Of a stretch of 7,494 bases of DNA, positions 1-5,891 are shown in pieces. The DNA is taken from contig CAMLXE010000083.1 of assembly GCA_946490455.1 (NCBI GenBank), forward strand, positions 1 through 7,494. Reading direction: 5' to 3'. The notes under the pieces were generated by a model that had not been told where the DNA came from, made no database searches, and worked only from the letters and a program-made list of their open reading frames with translations. A program made the translations under genes and the position numbers. Source of the stretch: an uncultured Desulfovibrio sp. Lineage in GTDB: Bacteria; Desulfobacterota; Desulfovibrionia; Desulfovibrionales; Desulfovibrionaceae. Positions within the stretch are counted from its first letter, which is position 1. Every line of letters begins with the position of its first letter.

Positions 1-1
1 G

Positions 2-130
2 AAAGCTGGAAAGGGGAAAGCATACCATGGCCGTGAGATAGCGGTCAGAGGTGCAATGGCTCTTTTCAGATCCTTATTGAGCAGACAGAACGTGGAGGAT
101 GACCCGGGAGCTTTTCTGCCTTCTCCATGA
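2..130 (+). CDS. possible C-terminal fragment of an upstream gene (partial at left edge)
   Basis: The second frame is open from the window edge to a TGA at 128-130, giving 42 residues that end in ...DPGAFLPSP. It includes an amphipathic-looking stretch, GREIAVRGAMALFRSLLSRQ. The composition is compatible with a protein C-terminus, but the frame is short, I recognise no family, and its N-terminus lies outside the window. It overlaps the broken frame that begins near 99. It could equally be a chance open frame in a decayed region. Confidence 0.25.
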   Translation, partial: KAGKGKAYHGREIAVRGAMALFRSLLSRQNVEDDPGAFLPSP

Positions 131-338
131 ATTGAAAAATGCGTGTTATCCGATTGGACTTTCTGTAGATAACATTCAAAAAAATCCGTCTGTCCAGTAT
201 CCCTATTCATGGTGACCGGATACTGAAGAAGCATGCCTGGCTGTTGCCAACAGCCTGATGGAATCGGATCAGGAAGGTCAATATCTTCTTGAAGGAGATA
301 TTGTGTCGGCAAAATTTTGTCTGAGGAAAGTTCATTAG
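99..338 (+). pseudogene. coding-looking frame interrupted by one in-frame TGA (213-215)
   Basis: The third frame from ATG 99 reads MTRELFCLLHELKNA..., continues to ...SVQYPYSW and meets TGA at 213-215. In the same frame it then continues as PDTEEACLAVANSLMESD... to ...SAKFCLRKVH and a TAG at 336-338. Both halves are rich in acidic and aliphatic residues and look like protein. Together they make 79 codons including the TGA. I do not recognise the family. The simplest reading is a nonsense mutation (TGG to TGA after YSW) or a sequencing error. Selenocysteine is possible but unsupported. No well-spaced Shine-Dalgarno precedes ATG 99, because the GGAGG at 94-98 directly abuts it. This argues for a remnant, or for a start upstream in a shifted frame. 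Confidence 0.3.
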
Positions 339-403
339 TTGAAAATTAAGTATTCCGATAGCCTGCAACTGATTTTTATGATAGGAACCTGTCAAGAAAG
401 GAA

Positions 404-425
404 GCCGCTCTGGAGCCGCGTTTTT
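404..425 (+). terminator. weak terminator-like hairpin with T-run
   Basis: GC (404-405) and GCT (407-409) pair with AGC (414-416) and GC (418-419). The stem has one C-C mismatch and a CTGG loop, and TTTTT follows at 421-425. The stem is short and interrupted, so termination would be inefficient. Its position fits the end of whatever transcription unit once occupied 1-338. Confidence 0.3.
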
Positions 426-497
426 GCTGGAAGAAAATTTCATTATCTTCAGACTGATGGAGCAGCTTGATGCAAAATGGAATGTGGGCCTGATCTT

Positions 498-1607
498 ATG
501 AAAAGAATTTTTGCCTTTCTCAAGCAATGGACGTTACTGATTGCCATTGTCATCGGCGCCATAGGGCATTCTTTTTTTGCCCGATTTGCTCCTCTTGCAC
601 CATGGTTGCTTATGGGAATGCTGCTGCTTACCTTCAGCAACATGTCTCCACGGGATTTGCGTTTTCATCCATTACATCTTGTCCTGCTGCTGATTCAGCT
701 GGCTGGAAGCGTCATCTTTTATCTTCTTCTTGCCCCCTGGAATCCTCTCATTGCCCAATGTGCATGTCTTTGTCTGTTAACTCCAACGGCAACAGCGGCA
801 GCTACCATTACCGGGATGCTGGGTGGGAGTGTCGCATTCATTGCCGCATATATTTTTATTGGCAACTTTGCCATCGTCTTTGCAGCCCCTCTGATTATTC
901 CTTTGATAGCGCCGGGGCATGTGAGCATTCCATTCCTGTCCTCGGTATTTTCCGTTTTTTCTCATGTTGCGCCCATCATGCTTACGCCTTTGTTCCTTGC
1001 CTGGGCCATGCAGCGCTTTACACCAAAATTTAATGCCAAGGTGATTCGCCTCAGCTTTCTTTCCTATTATCTTTGGGCAGCCATGCTTCTCACACTTATC
1101 GGAAGTACCGTGGACATGCTGGTTCATTCGGAACGAATGGACTATGGGCTTGAAATTGCGGTTGCCATTACGGGAGTTATTATTTGCCTTCTGCAGTTTG
1201 CCGTAGGGAAGCGACTGGGATCATTGTATCATCGTCGGATTTCGACGGGGCAGTCCTTGGCCCAGAAGAATATTTTCCTCTCCATGTGGCTGACGTTTCA
1301 ATATCTTGATCCGATGGTTGCCGTATGCCTTGCGGCCTATTCCGTGTTTCAGAATATATTCAATTCCGCCCAAATAGCACTTAAGGCACGGAGTGACGAA
1401 CGGGTTCGCCGATGGCTGCATGCATACCATGAATACAAGCATGCCGATATGAAAGATGAGGCCAGAACTGCCCTTTTTGCTGCACTTCCTTCGAGGGTCG
1501 TGAAGGAGCTGACCATGCACATTCAGTCGAGTTCATGGCAACAGAGGCCGGATGAGAGGGCGTATGCAGGAGATGAGGGCCGTAAGCCTCCTTTGGAACG
1601 GGACTGA
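498..1607 (+). CDS. BASS-family (bile acid:sodium symporter-like) membrane transporter
   Basis: The product is a 369-residue integral membrane protein with about nine hydrophobic segments (roughly 11-29, 33-48, 58-79, 84-106, 110-138, 147-171, 188-207, 216-237 and 258-290). The conserved-looking core LLTPTATAAATITGMLGG (about 93-110), and the later QKNIFLSMWLTFQYLDP (about 256-272), resemble the two crossing-helix regions of BASS/SBF-like carriers. Members of that superfamily move organic anions across the inner membrane, often with sodium. The substrate here cannot be inferred. The family is usually near 300-330 residues; this protein adds about 70 hydrophilic, charged residues after about 297, ending in ...GDEGRKPPLERD. 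I chose ATG 498 because MKRIFAFLKQ is a natural membrane-protein start. An in-frame ATG at 477 has a GGAG at 459-462 at long spacing and cannot be excluded; it would add seven residues. The gene converges on the sigma-54 activator, so co-regulation with the rest of the locus is not implied. Confidence 0.75.
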   Translation: MKRIFAFLKQWTLLIAIVIGAIGHSFFARFAPLAPWLLMGMLLLTFSNMSPRDLRFHPLHLVLLLIQLAGSVIFYLLLAPWNPLIAQCACLCLLTPTATAAATITGMLGGSVAFIAAYIFIGNFAIVFAAPLIIPLIAPGHVSIPFLSSVFSVFSHVAPIMLTPLFLAWAMQRFTPKFNAKVIRLSFLSYYLWAAMLLTLIGSTVDMLVHSERMDYGLEIAVAITGVIICLLQFAVGKRLGSLYHRRISTGQSLAQKNIFLSMWLTFQYLDPMVAVCLAAYSVFQNIFNSAQIALKARSDERVRRWLHAYHEYKHADMKDEARTALFAALPSRVVKELTMHIQSSSWQQRPDERAYAGDEGRKPPLERD

Positions 1608-1750
1608 ATGGCTCGCATACGGGTTTTGAAAGCACCACCGTTTTGCCGAAAGAGATGATAGCCGGCAGTGGCAACTGGTATGTCTTTGTCAAAAAGGCTC
1701 CAGGGCTGGATTGCATGCCTGTTCAACGGCATTCAGCGCGTAAAATTTGA
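1586..1750 (+). pseudogene. possible decayed coding remnant downstream of the BASS gene
   Basis: This stretch lies mostly between two convergent genes. One frame is open from after TAA 1583-1585 to TGA 1748-1750 and reads like protein: STTVLPKEMIAGSGNWYVFV from about 1631, then KKAPGLDCMPVQ. It has no start codon near its beginning. A different frame just upstream (ATG 1573, MRAVSLLWNGTEWLAYGF, stop 1627-1629) abuts it, so a one-base shift near the TTTT at 1624-1627 would join them. I recognise no family. It may also be chance. Confidence 0.2.
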
Positions 1751-1757
1751 GAGATCC

Positions 1758-1770
1758 GGGTCATCGACCC
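1758..1770 (-). terminator. small hairpin downstream of the activator gene
   Basis: GGGTC (1758-1762) and GACCC (1766-1770) form a 5-bp perfect stem with a 3-nt loop, 19 nt past the stop of the minus-strand activator gene. Read on the minus strand it is followed, after about ten bases, by an AT-rich AAATTTTA, but not by a clean T-run. Its location suits an end-of-gene signal, but its strength is doubtful. Confidence 0.25.
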
Positions 1771-1789
1771 TGTGTGGTCCGAAAGTCTG

Positions 1790-3703
1790 TCAGTCCTCTC
1801 CGGAAAGCAGGCGGCGCAGGGTTGTATAGCCAACCCCCAGTTTTTCGGCAGCACGCTTGCGATTGCCACCACATTCCTCCAGCGTCTCCCGAATGACAGT
1901 TGCTCGAAATGCAGCGATTCGTTCACGCAGGGAGCCGTCATAGCTGGATTTGCGTTTTCGTTTCAGACTGCGCAACAGTGCTTCCCGTTCTCCAAATACC
2001 TCACTGAAGCTGGTATCGTCCGCCGCTCTGTCTCCCAACAGAAGACCATAATTTTCCATGATTGACAAAAGTTCTCTCACGTTGCCGGGCCAGGAATGTT
2101 CCAGAAGTATTTTTCTGATGGATGGAGTAATGGCAGTCGGAGTCTTGCCACAACGCTTCAATGCCTCTGCTGCCAGGGGAAGAATATCTTCACGGCGTTC
2201 GCGAAGCGGAGGAATGGAAATGCTCAGACCAACCAGTCGATAGTAGAGGTCCAGCCTGAAGGCTCCCCGGCGTAACAGTTCCGAGAGCTGATTATGTTGC
2301 GAAGCGCTGATAATGCGAACATCGACGGGAATGATCCTGTTGCCGCCAATTCGCATGATTTCCCTGGCTTCAAGGACACGCAGCAGGCGGATCTGCATGG
2401 CTGGCGAGATACTTGCGATTTCGTCCAGAAATAATGTTCCCTTGTGGGCCAGTTCAAAAAGTCCGGCCTTGCCACCACGTTTGGCACCGGTGAAGGCCCC
2501 TTCTTCGTATCCGAAGAGTTCACTCTCAAGTAACGATTCAGGCAACGCAGCGCAGTTCACGGCCACGAATGGCCCCGAAACACGAGGACTTGCCGCATGC
2601 AGTGCGTGGGCAACCAGTTCTTTTCCCGTTCCTGTTTCCCCATTGATATATATGGAGGTACTGACCGGTCCATATCGCAGTACGCGAGCTCGAACTCCAA
2701 GAATTTCTGGAGAGGTTCCCTGAATGTCATTGACCGTATAGCGCGATGTCAGTCCTCTTTGATTCAGATCATCGCCTATTTTGCGGCTAATTTTCTGGAG
2801 AGAGAGAACATCATGGACAAAGGCTACGGCTCCTCCAGACTTGGCATTCAGGTAAATGGGAAATGTGTTGACCAGAAGACGTCTGCCTCTGATTACAACC
2901 ACTTCGTCAATTTTGGCTTCTCCACCGCCAAGAACAGCTTCAATAAACAACGAACCGTAGTAGGGTTTGAAACGTTCCTGCCCAACTGGAGAAAGCAGGC
3001 TCGCAGCCATATCGTTAGCGTATATTTCTTCCCCATTTCGGTTGACGCAGATTACACCTTCTTTGATGAACTTGAGAATTTCCTTGATGTTATCAACATA
3101 ATTTCGTTCCATCCGTCGGGCATCTGTCAGGGCGGCCGCACGGTTGATGGATTGTCGGATATTGCTTGGGTGTGGTTCGTCAAGAAAGGTTTGTCCACCG
3201 AGCCGTTGCATGATGCGCGCGGTTCCTCCTCCGCCAACGGCAACCCGGATTCCCTGTGAGTACAGCGTGGTCAGCTTCTCTTCAAGCTCGTGATGGTCGG
3301 CATAGCGAACCTCATGAATTCGCATGGCGGTAAGCTGTTCCATGAATTCAATATCTCGTGGTTCATCCTCATAGGCGGTGAGCGCTACTTCCGAGGTATA
3401 CTGCCGTGCCTTGAGCAGTGCTTTAATGATGTCCAGATCGGAACGTTCGATGAAGACCGTGGAACTGCCAAAACGGCGCAGGATCGCATAACGAAATCCT
3501 CCATGGCAGATAAGGATTTCAAAACCCTGCCGTATGAGCTTTTCAGCATCTTCTTCGGCGGTTTCATATGATGTGACAAAAGTAGCAATGTCCCAGCCTG
3601 CAGCCAATGCTTCCCGACGCACGACTTCAGCTACAAATGTTGAATGAACTAATATTACAAATTTGTAATTATCTTGTTTATCATACTTGATTAATTTATT
3701 CAT
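1790..3703 (-). CDS. sigma-54-dependent transcriptional activator with PrpR_N sensor domain
   Basis: The product is a 637-residue RpoN-dependent enhancer-binding protein. Residues about 12-195 resemble the PrpR_N sensor fold, including AVGGGGTARIMQRLG (155-169). Residues about 200-315 look PAS-like (EGVICVNRNGEEIYAND). The AAA+ domain (about 325-550) carries Walker A GETGTGKE (355-362), the sigma-54 contact loop GAFTGA (402-407), Walker B GTLFLDEI (422-429), FRLDLYYRL (482-490), PPLRER (498-503) and WPGNVREL (538-545). A Fis-type helix-turn-helix, GGNRKRAAEKLGVGYTTLRR, ends the protein (612-631). All catalytic motifs are intact, so it should activate sigma-54 holoenzyme. PrpR itself senses 2-methylcitrate; the ligand here is unknown. 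No receiver domain is present, so direct small-molecule sensing is likely. AAGAGGA (rc of 3714-3720) is a good ribosome site for ATG 3703. The gene is divergent from the FMN enzyme gene, whose promoter is a strong -24/-12 match, making that gene the likely target. Confidence 0.93.
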   Translation of the reverse strand: MNKLIKYDKQDNYKFVILVHSTFVAEVVRREALAAGWDIATFVTSYETAEEDAEKLIRQGFEILICHGGFRYAILRRFGSSTVFIERSDLDIIKALLKARQYTSEVALTAYEDEPRDIEFMEQLTAMRIHEVRYADHHELEEKLTTLYSQGIRVAVGGGGTARIMQRLGGQTFLDEPHPSNIRQSINRAAALTDARRMERNYVDNIKEILKFIKEGVICVNRNGEEIYANDMAASLLSPVGQERFKPYYGSLFIEAVLGGGEAKIDEVVVIRGRRLLVNTFPIYLNAKSGGAVAFVHDVLSLQKISRKIGDDLNQRGLTSRYTVNDIQGTSPEILGVRARVLRYGPVSTSIYINGETGTGKELVAHALHAASPRVSGPFVAVNCAALPESLLESELFGYEEGAFTGAKRGGKAGLFELAHKGTLFLDEIASISPAMQIRLLRVLEAREIMRIGGNRIIPVDVRIISASQHNQLSELLRRGAFRLDLYYRLVGLSISIPPLRERREDILPLAAEALKRCGKTPTAITPSIRKILLEHSWPGNVRELLSIMENYGLLLGDRAADDTSFSEVFGEREALLRSLKRKRKSSYDGSLRERIAAFRATVIRETLEECGGNRKRAAEKLGVGYTTLRRLLSGED

Positions 3704-3713
3704 TATTTTATTT

Positions 3714-3720
3714 TCCTCTT
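3714..3720 (-). promoter_or_regulatory. ribosome binding site of the activator gene
   Basis: On the minus strand the bases read AAGAGGA, ten nt before the ATG at 3703-3701. It fixes the start, since there is no competing in-frame start with a better site. Confidence 0.6.
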
Positions 3721-3746
3721 TCTACAGGTATCCATTATTGGTCATT

Positions 3747-3775
3747 GGCATAACTAAAAATGGACGATTTGTCAA
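3747..3775 (-). promoter_or_regulatory. putative sigma-70 promoter of the activator gene
   Basis: On the minus strand a perfect -35 TTGACA (rc of 3770-3775) is followed after 17 nt by TATGCC (rc of 3747-3752), a weak -10. Transcription would begin near 3740 and give a leader of about 37 nt. The -35 box overlaps the inverted repeat at 3773-3793, which would allow autoregulation. Confidence 0.4.
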
Positions 3776-3784
3776 TTTTGTTAA
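3768..3784. repeat. tandem 8-mer direct repeat TTTGTYAA
   Basis: TTTGTCAA (3768-3775) and TTTGTTAA (3777-3784) repeat with a 9-bp period in the divergent control region, over the activator's -35 box. It could be part of a protein-binding site. In AT-rich DNA it may also be chance. Confidence 0.3.
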
Positions 3785-3793
3785 AACTAATTG
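3773..3793. promoter_or_regulatory. inverted repeat, candidate activator binding site (distal)
   Basis: CAATT (3773-3777) and AATTG (3789-3793) form a dyad with 11 bases between the arms, centred near 3783. That is about 86 bp upstream of the predicted sigma-54 start, within the range where enhancer-binding proteins act. The short AT-rich arms make this tentative. Confidence 0.3.
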
Positions 3794-3798
3794 CTTTC

Positions 3799-3817
3799 AT
3801 GATACTATAGATATCAT
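3799..3817. promoter_or_regulatory. inverted repeat, candidate activator binding site (proximal)
   Basis: ATGATA (3799-3804) and TATCAT (3812-3817) are perfect 6-bp arms separated by 7 bp, centred near 3808, about 61 bp upstream of the predicted start. The geometry suits a dimeric helix-turn-helix protein such as the neighbouring Fis-type regulator. This is a candidate only. Confidence 0.35.
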
Positions 3818-3842
3818 ACTGTTAGAGCATACCCTTAGAATA

Positions 3843-3858
3843 TGGCATAGTCTATGCA
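3843..3858 (+). promoter_or_regulatory. sigma-54 (-24/-12) promoter of the FMN enzyme gene
   Basis: TGGCA at 3843-3847 and TGCA at 3855-3858 put GG (3844-3845) and GC (3856-3857) exactly ten bases apart, which is the defining spacing of RpoN promoters. The -24 element is a full consensus TGGCA, and the -12 element lacks only the first T of TTGCA. Transcription should begin near 3869, about 50 nt before ATG 3922. A divergent RpoN activator next door supports the call strongly. Confidence 0.8.
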
Positions 3859-3913
3859 TAATTTTGAACAAGCGTGGCTGATCCTCTATCTGTCGTCATA
3901 TTTTATAACTTCC

Positions 3914-3919
3914 AGGAGA
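3914..3919 (+). promoter_or_regulatory. ribosome binding site deciding the FMN enzyme start
   Basis: AGGAGA precedes the tandem ATG ATG at 3922 and 3925 by two and five bases, measured from its last base. It favours one of these over the upstream in-frame GTG at 3874, which would sit only about five nt from the predicted transcription start and has no ribosome site. Confidence 0.65.
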
Positions 3920-3921
3920 AT

Positions 3922-5565
3922 ATGATGAGCAACTGGCTCAAGAACAACGAGAAGGTTGGAAGTGTCAACCGGGGTGTTCCCTGTGAGTCCGGCCTGTGCA
4001 ATTATTGCCGGGTTGACTGTCAGGGACGATGTGAAACATGGTTGAGTTCTCTTCTGGGACGCAAGACGCTGTTCCCGAATTCCTATGGCAATGCCTCGAT
4101 TGGATCGGACAACACGGGGCATGAAGGCATCGCCTACAATGCGCTGCGTATTCGTGGAACCGTATATGGTGGTGTCGGAGTTGATCCTGAAAAGGCAAGT
4201 CGTGGGGATGTCGCCTATTGTGATGCCACTCTGGAAACCCATATTGGCTCCTTCAGCAAGACCCGTAGTCGGTTCCCCTTTGTTATTGGTGCATTGAGTC
4301 GAAACCCTGTCGTTGACAAATACTGGGACAGTTTTGCCGTTGGAGCGGCTCTGTGTGGCATTCCGCTGGTTATTGGCGAAAATGTAGGAGGAGGTGATTC
4401 CAAGACTACCTTTGACGCATCGGGAAAGGTTACGAGCCTTCCTGATCTTGATCGCCGTATTCAGTCCTATATGCGCTATCATGATGAATATGGTACCTTG
4501 TTTGTACAGCTCAATGTGAACGATGCCTATAATGGCGTCGGAACCTATATTGCAGAACATTACGGCGACAAGGTAACCATTGAAATAAAATGGGGGCAAG
4601 GTGCCAAGCCCATCAATGGCGAGGGATTGATTCGTGATCTCGACTATGCCCGTTTCATGAAGTCACGGGGGTATTGCATTCGCCCCAATCCCGATGATCC
4701 GGAAGTTCAGGAGGCCTTTGCTTCCGGTCGCATCCAGTATTTTACCCGCTATACGGGCATGACCTATCCCGATTTGCATTCGCCTGAGGAAGTGCTGGAG
4801 GAGTTGGGCAGAAAGGCTACGGAACTTCGTAATGCTGGTGCGCACGCTCTGGCTCTCAAAACTGGATCCTTTGGCATGGCTGATCTCGCACTCGCCATTC
4901 GTGCCGCATCCGATCTGAAGTTCGATTTGCTGACCATCGATGGTTCTGGTGGCGGAACGGGCATGAGTCCCAATGATGTTCTGGATACCTGGGGGGTGCC
5001 TTCCATCCTGTTGCACGCCAAGGCCCAGGAATATGCAGCGCGCTATGCGGCACGCGGACGTCATGTGGTGGATTTGGCCCTTGGCGGCGGCTTGGCCAAA
5101 CCGAGTCAGGCTTTCAAGGTTCTGGCGTTGGGCGCTCCCTATACGAAGGCCGTATGCATGTCACGAGCCTTTATGGTCCCGGCCTTCCTGGGGTGTAATA
5201 TTGAAGGCGTGCTTCATCCAGAACGGCGGGCAAAGGTAAACGGCTCATGGGACAAGCTCCCCAAGAGCGTATCTGATATCGGAGAAACACCGGAAACGCT
5301 CTTTGCCGGCTACCATGAACTGGAACTTCGCCTTGGCTCCGAAACTGTCCGCGAGCTGCCTTACGGGGCCATAGCCATGTGGACCATGTGTGATCGCCTG
5401 GGGGCTGGACTGCAGCATCTTATGGGTGGCGCAAGAAAATTTGGTGTGGAATACATCACCCGTGACGATATCGCGTCGGTTAACAGGGAAACGGCGGAAG
5501 CCACTGGTATCCCGTTTATTACCGAACAGGAAGAGGCTTTTGCCGACAAGATTCTGATGGGATAA
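3922..5565 (+). CDS. FMN-binding glutamate synthase-family protein, lacking glutaminase domain
   Basis: The product has 547 residues. The core (about 60-510) resembles the FMN/synthase TIM-barrel domain of glutamate synthases: EIKWGQGAKPINGEG (221-235), DGSGGGTGMSP (340-350) and LGGGLAKPSQAFKVLALGA (387-405), the last being the expected flavin-phosphate region. The family transfers ammonia or reduces an imine using FMN; the reaction here is unknown. There is no N-terminal glutaminase domain. The segment after LALGA, where classical enzymes place three closely spaced 3Fe-4S cysteines, has only C412 and C425. Instead the N-terminus has five cysteines in 17 residues (C21, C26, C29, C33, C37), a possible iron-sulfur or zinc site. 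A run of charged and glycine residues (about 152-160, GENVGGGDS) lies between conserved blocks. ATG 3925 is an alternative start. The gene leads a rightward unit under a sigma-54 promoter, with transporter genes downstream. Calling it glutamate synthase (gltB) would overstate what is visible. Confidence 0.8.
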   Translation: MMSNWLKNNEKVGSVNRGVPCESGLCNYCRVDCQGRCETWLSSLLGRKTLFPNSYGNASIGSDNTGHEGIAYNALRIRGTVYGGVGVDPEKASRGDVAYCDATLETHIGSFSKTRSRFPFVIGALSRNPVVDKYWDSFAVGAALCGIPLVIGENVGGGDSKTTFDASGKVTSLPDLDRRIQSYMRYHDEYGTLFVQLNVNDAYNGVGTYIAEHYGDKVTIEIKWGQGAKPINGEGLIRDLDYARFMKSRGYCIRPNPDDPEVQEAFASGRIQYFTRYTGMTYPDLHSPEEVLEELGRKATELRNAGAHALALKTGSFGMADLALAIRAASDLKFDLLTIDGSGGGTGMSPNDVLDTWGVPSILLHAKAQEYAARYAARGRHVVDLALGGGLAKPSQAFKVLALGAPYTKAVCMSRAFMVPAFLGCNIEGVLHPERRAKVNGSWDKLPKSVSDIGETPETLFAGYHELELRLGSETVRELPYGAIAMWTMCDRLGAGLQHLMGGARKFGVEYITRDDIASVNRETAEATGIPFITEQEEAFADKILMG

Positions 5566-5570
5566 CAAAT

Positions 5571-5586
5571 TGGCAGGATTTGGGCT
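5571..5586 (+). promoter_or_regulatory. weak candidate second sigma-54 promoter
   Basis: TGGCA at 5571-5575 and GC at 5584-5585 keep the GG-N10-GC spacing six bases after the FMN enzyme stop codon. The -12 region reads GGGCT rather than TTGCA, so the match is partial. If real it would let the transporter be transcribed separately, with a leader of nearly 300 nt. Confidence 0.25.
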
Positions 5587-5653
5587 TTATATTGTTCCTA
5601 TGACTGTCACAGGCAAGGTTGCATAAGAATGGGGGAGGCGGGTAATAACGTGT

Positions 5654-5690
5654 AACAGGAAGAGGACGTATCCTGTTTAAATCATTTTTT
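5654..5690 (+). terminator. possible terminator after the FMN enzyme gene
   Basis: AACAGGA (5654-5660) and TCCTGTT (5671-5677) form a 7-bp stem with a 10-nt loop. A six-T run (5685-5690) follows, after TAAATCA. The gap between stem and T-run and the large loop weaken it. An alternative inner stem, AGGA/TCCT with a 4-nt loop, competes. Confidence 0.3.
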
Positions 5691-5708
5691 GCCACTCTCG
5701 CATCATCT

Positions 5709-5740
5709 GCTGTGGCCGTTCTCCCTGAAACGGCCACAGC
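5709..5740. repeat. perfect 12-bp inverted repeat (hairpin) in the leader of the transporter genes
   Basis: GCTGTGGCCGTT (5709-5720) and AACGGCCACAGC (5729-5740) pair perfectly around an 8-nt loop (5721-5728). This is the strongest RNA structure in the window. No T-run follows on the plus strand, so it is not a textbook terminator in that direction. It could be an RNA-processing or stability element upstream of tctC, a Rho-associated or attenuator structure, or a protein site. The rest of 5566-5891 holds no open frame that I can support. Confidence 0.7.
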
Positions 5741-5880
5741 CTGATTGTCCTGAGAGCAAGACAGTTCCGCTGAAAGGGAACAAGGTCTGAAATGGCAAGT
5801 TGTTCTGGGGAGTAGATATTCTTTCGTCCGATGAATGGAAATTTTTGGGTAAGAAGCACCCGTAACAAGTACTCAACAAA

Positions 5881-5885
5881 AGGAG
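5881..5885 (+). promoter_or_regulatory. ribosome binding site for the GTG start of tctC
   Basis: AGGAG, preceded by AA in an A-rich context, stands six bases before GTG 5892. It is the reason for choosing this non-ATG start, which also begins a perfect signal peptide. Confidence 0.75.
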
Positions 5886-5891
5886 TCCATC

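Noticed and set aside
377..382. TATGAT as a -10 box for the BASS gene
   Set aside because: It is a 5/6 match, but the best -35 at acceptable spacing (353-358, TTCCGA) matches only three bases, and a terminator-like hairpin lies downstream.
207..527. Minus-strand open frame of 106 codons
   Set aside because: Its product has no recognisable domain, it overlaps the protein-like plus-strand frames and the BASS start, and its codon content looks like the complement of coding DNA.
527..1033. Plus-strand 168-codon frame inside the BASS gene
   Set aside because: It is very rich in Cys, Ser and His, typical of a shifted reading of a hydrophobic membrane-protein gene.
2597..3259. Plus-strand 220-codon frame opposite the activator gene
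   Set aside because: The minus strand carries an unambiguous PrpR_N/PAS/AAA+ activator here; this is its antisense shadow.
3874..3921. Upstream GTG start for the FMN enzyme (adds 16 residues)
   Set aside because: It would lie about five nt from the predicted transcription start with no ribosome site, while AGGAGA directly precedes ATG 3922.
3886..4599. Minus-strand 237-codon frame opposite the FMN enzyme gene
   Set aside because: It shows no domain motifs and lies entirely antisense to a well-supported family member.
5776..5791. Short repeats and a TGGCAAG near 5794 as a sigma-54 site upstream of tctC
   Set aside because: The GG-N10-GC spacing fails; the -12 position holds TG instead of GC.
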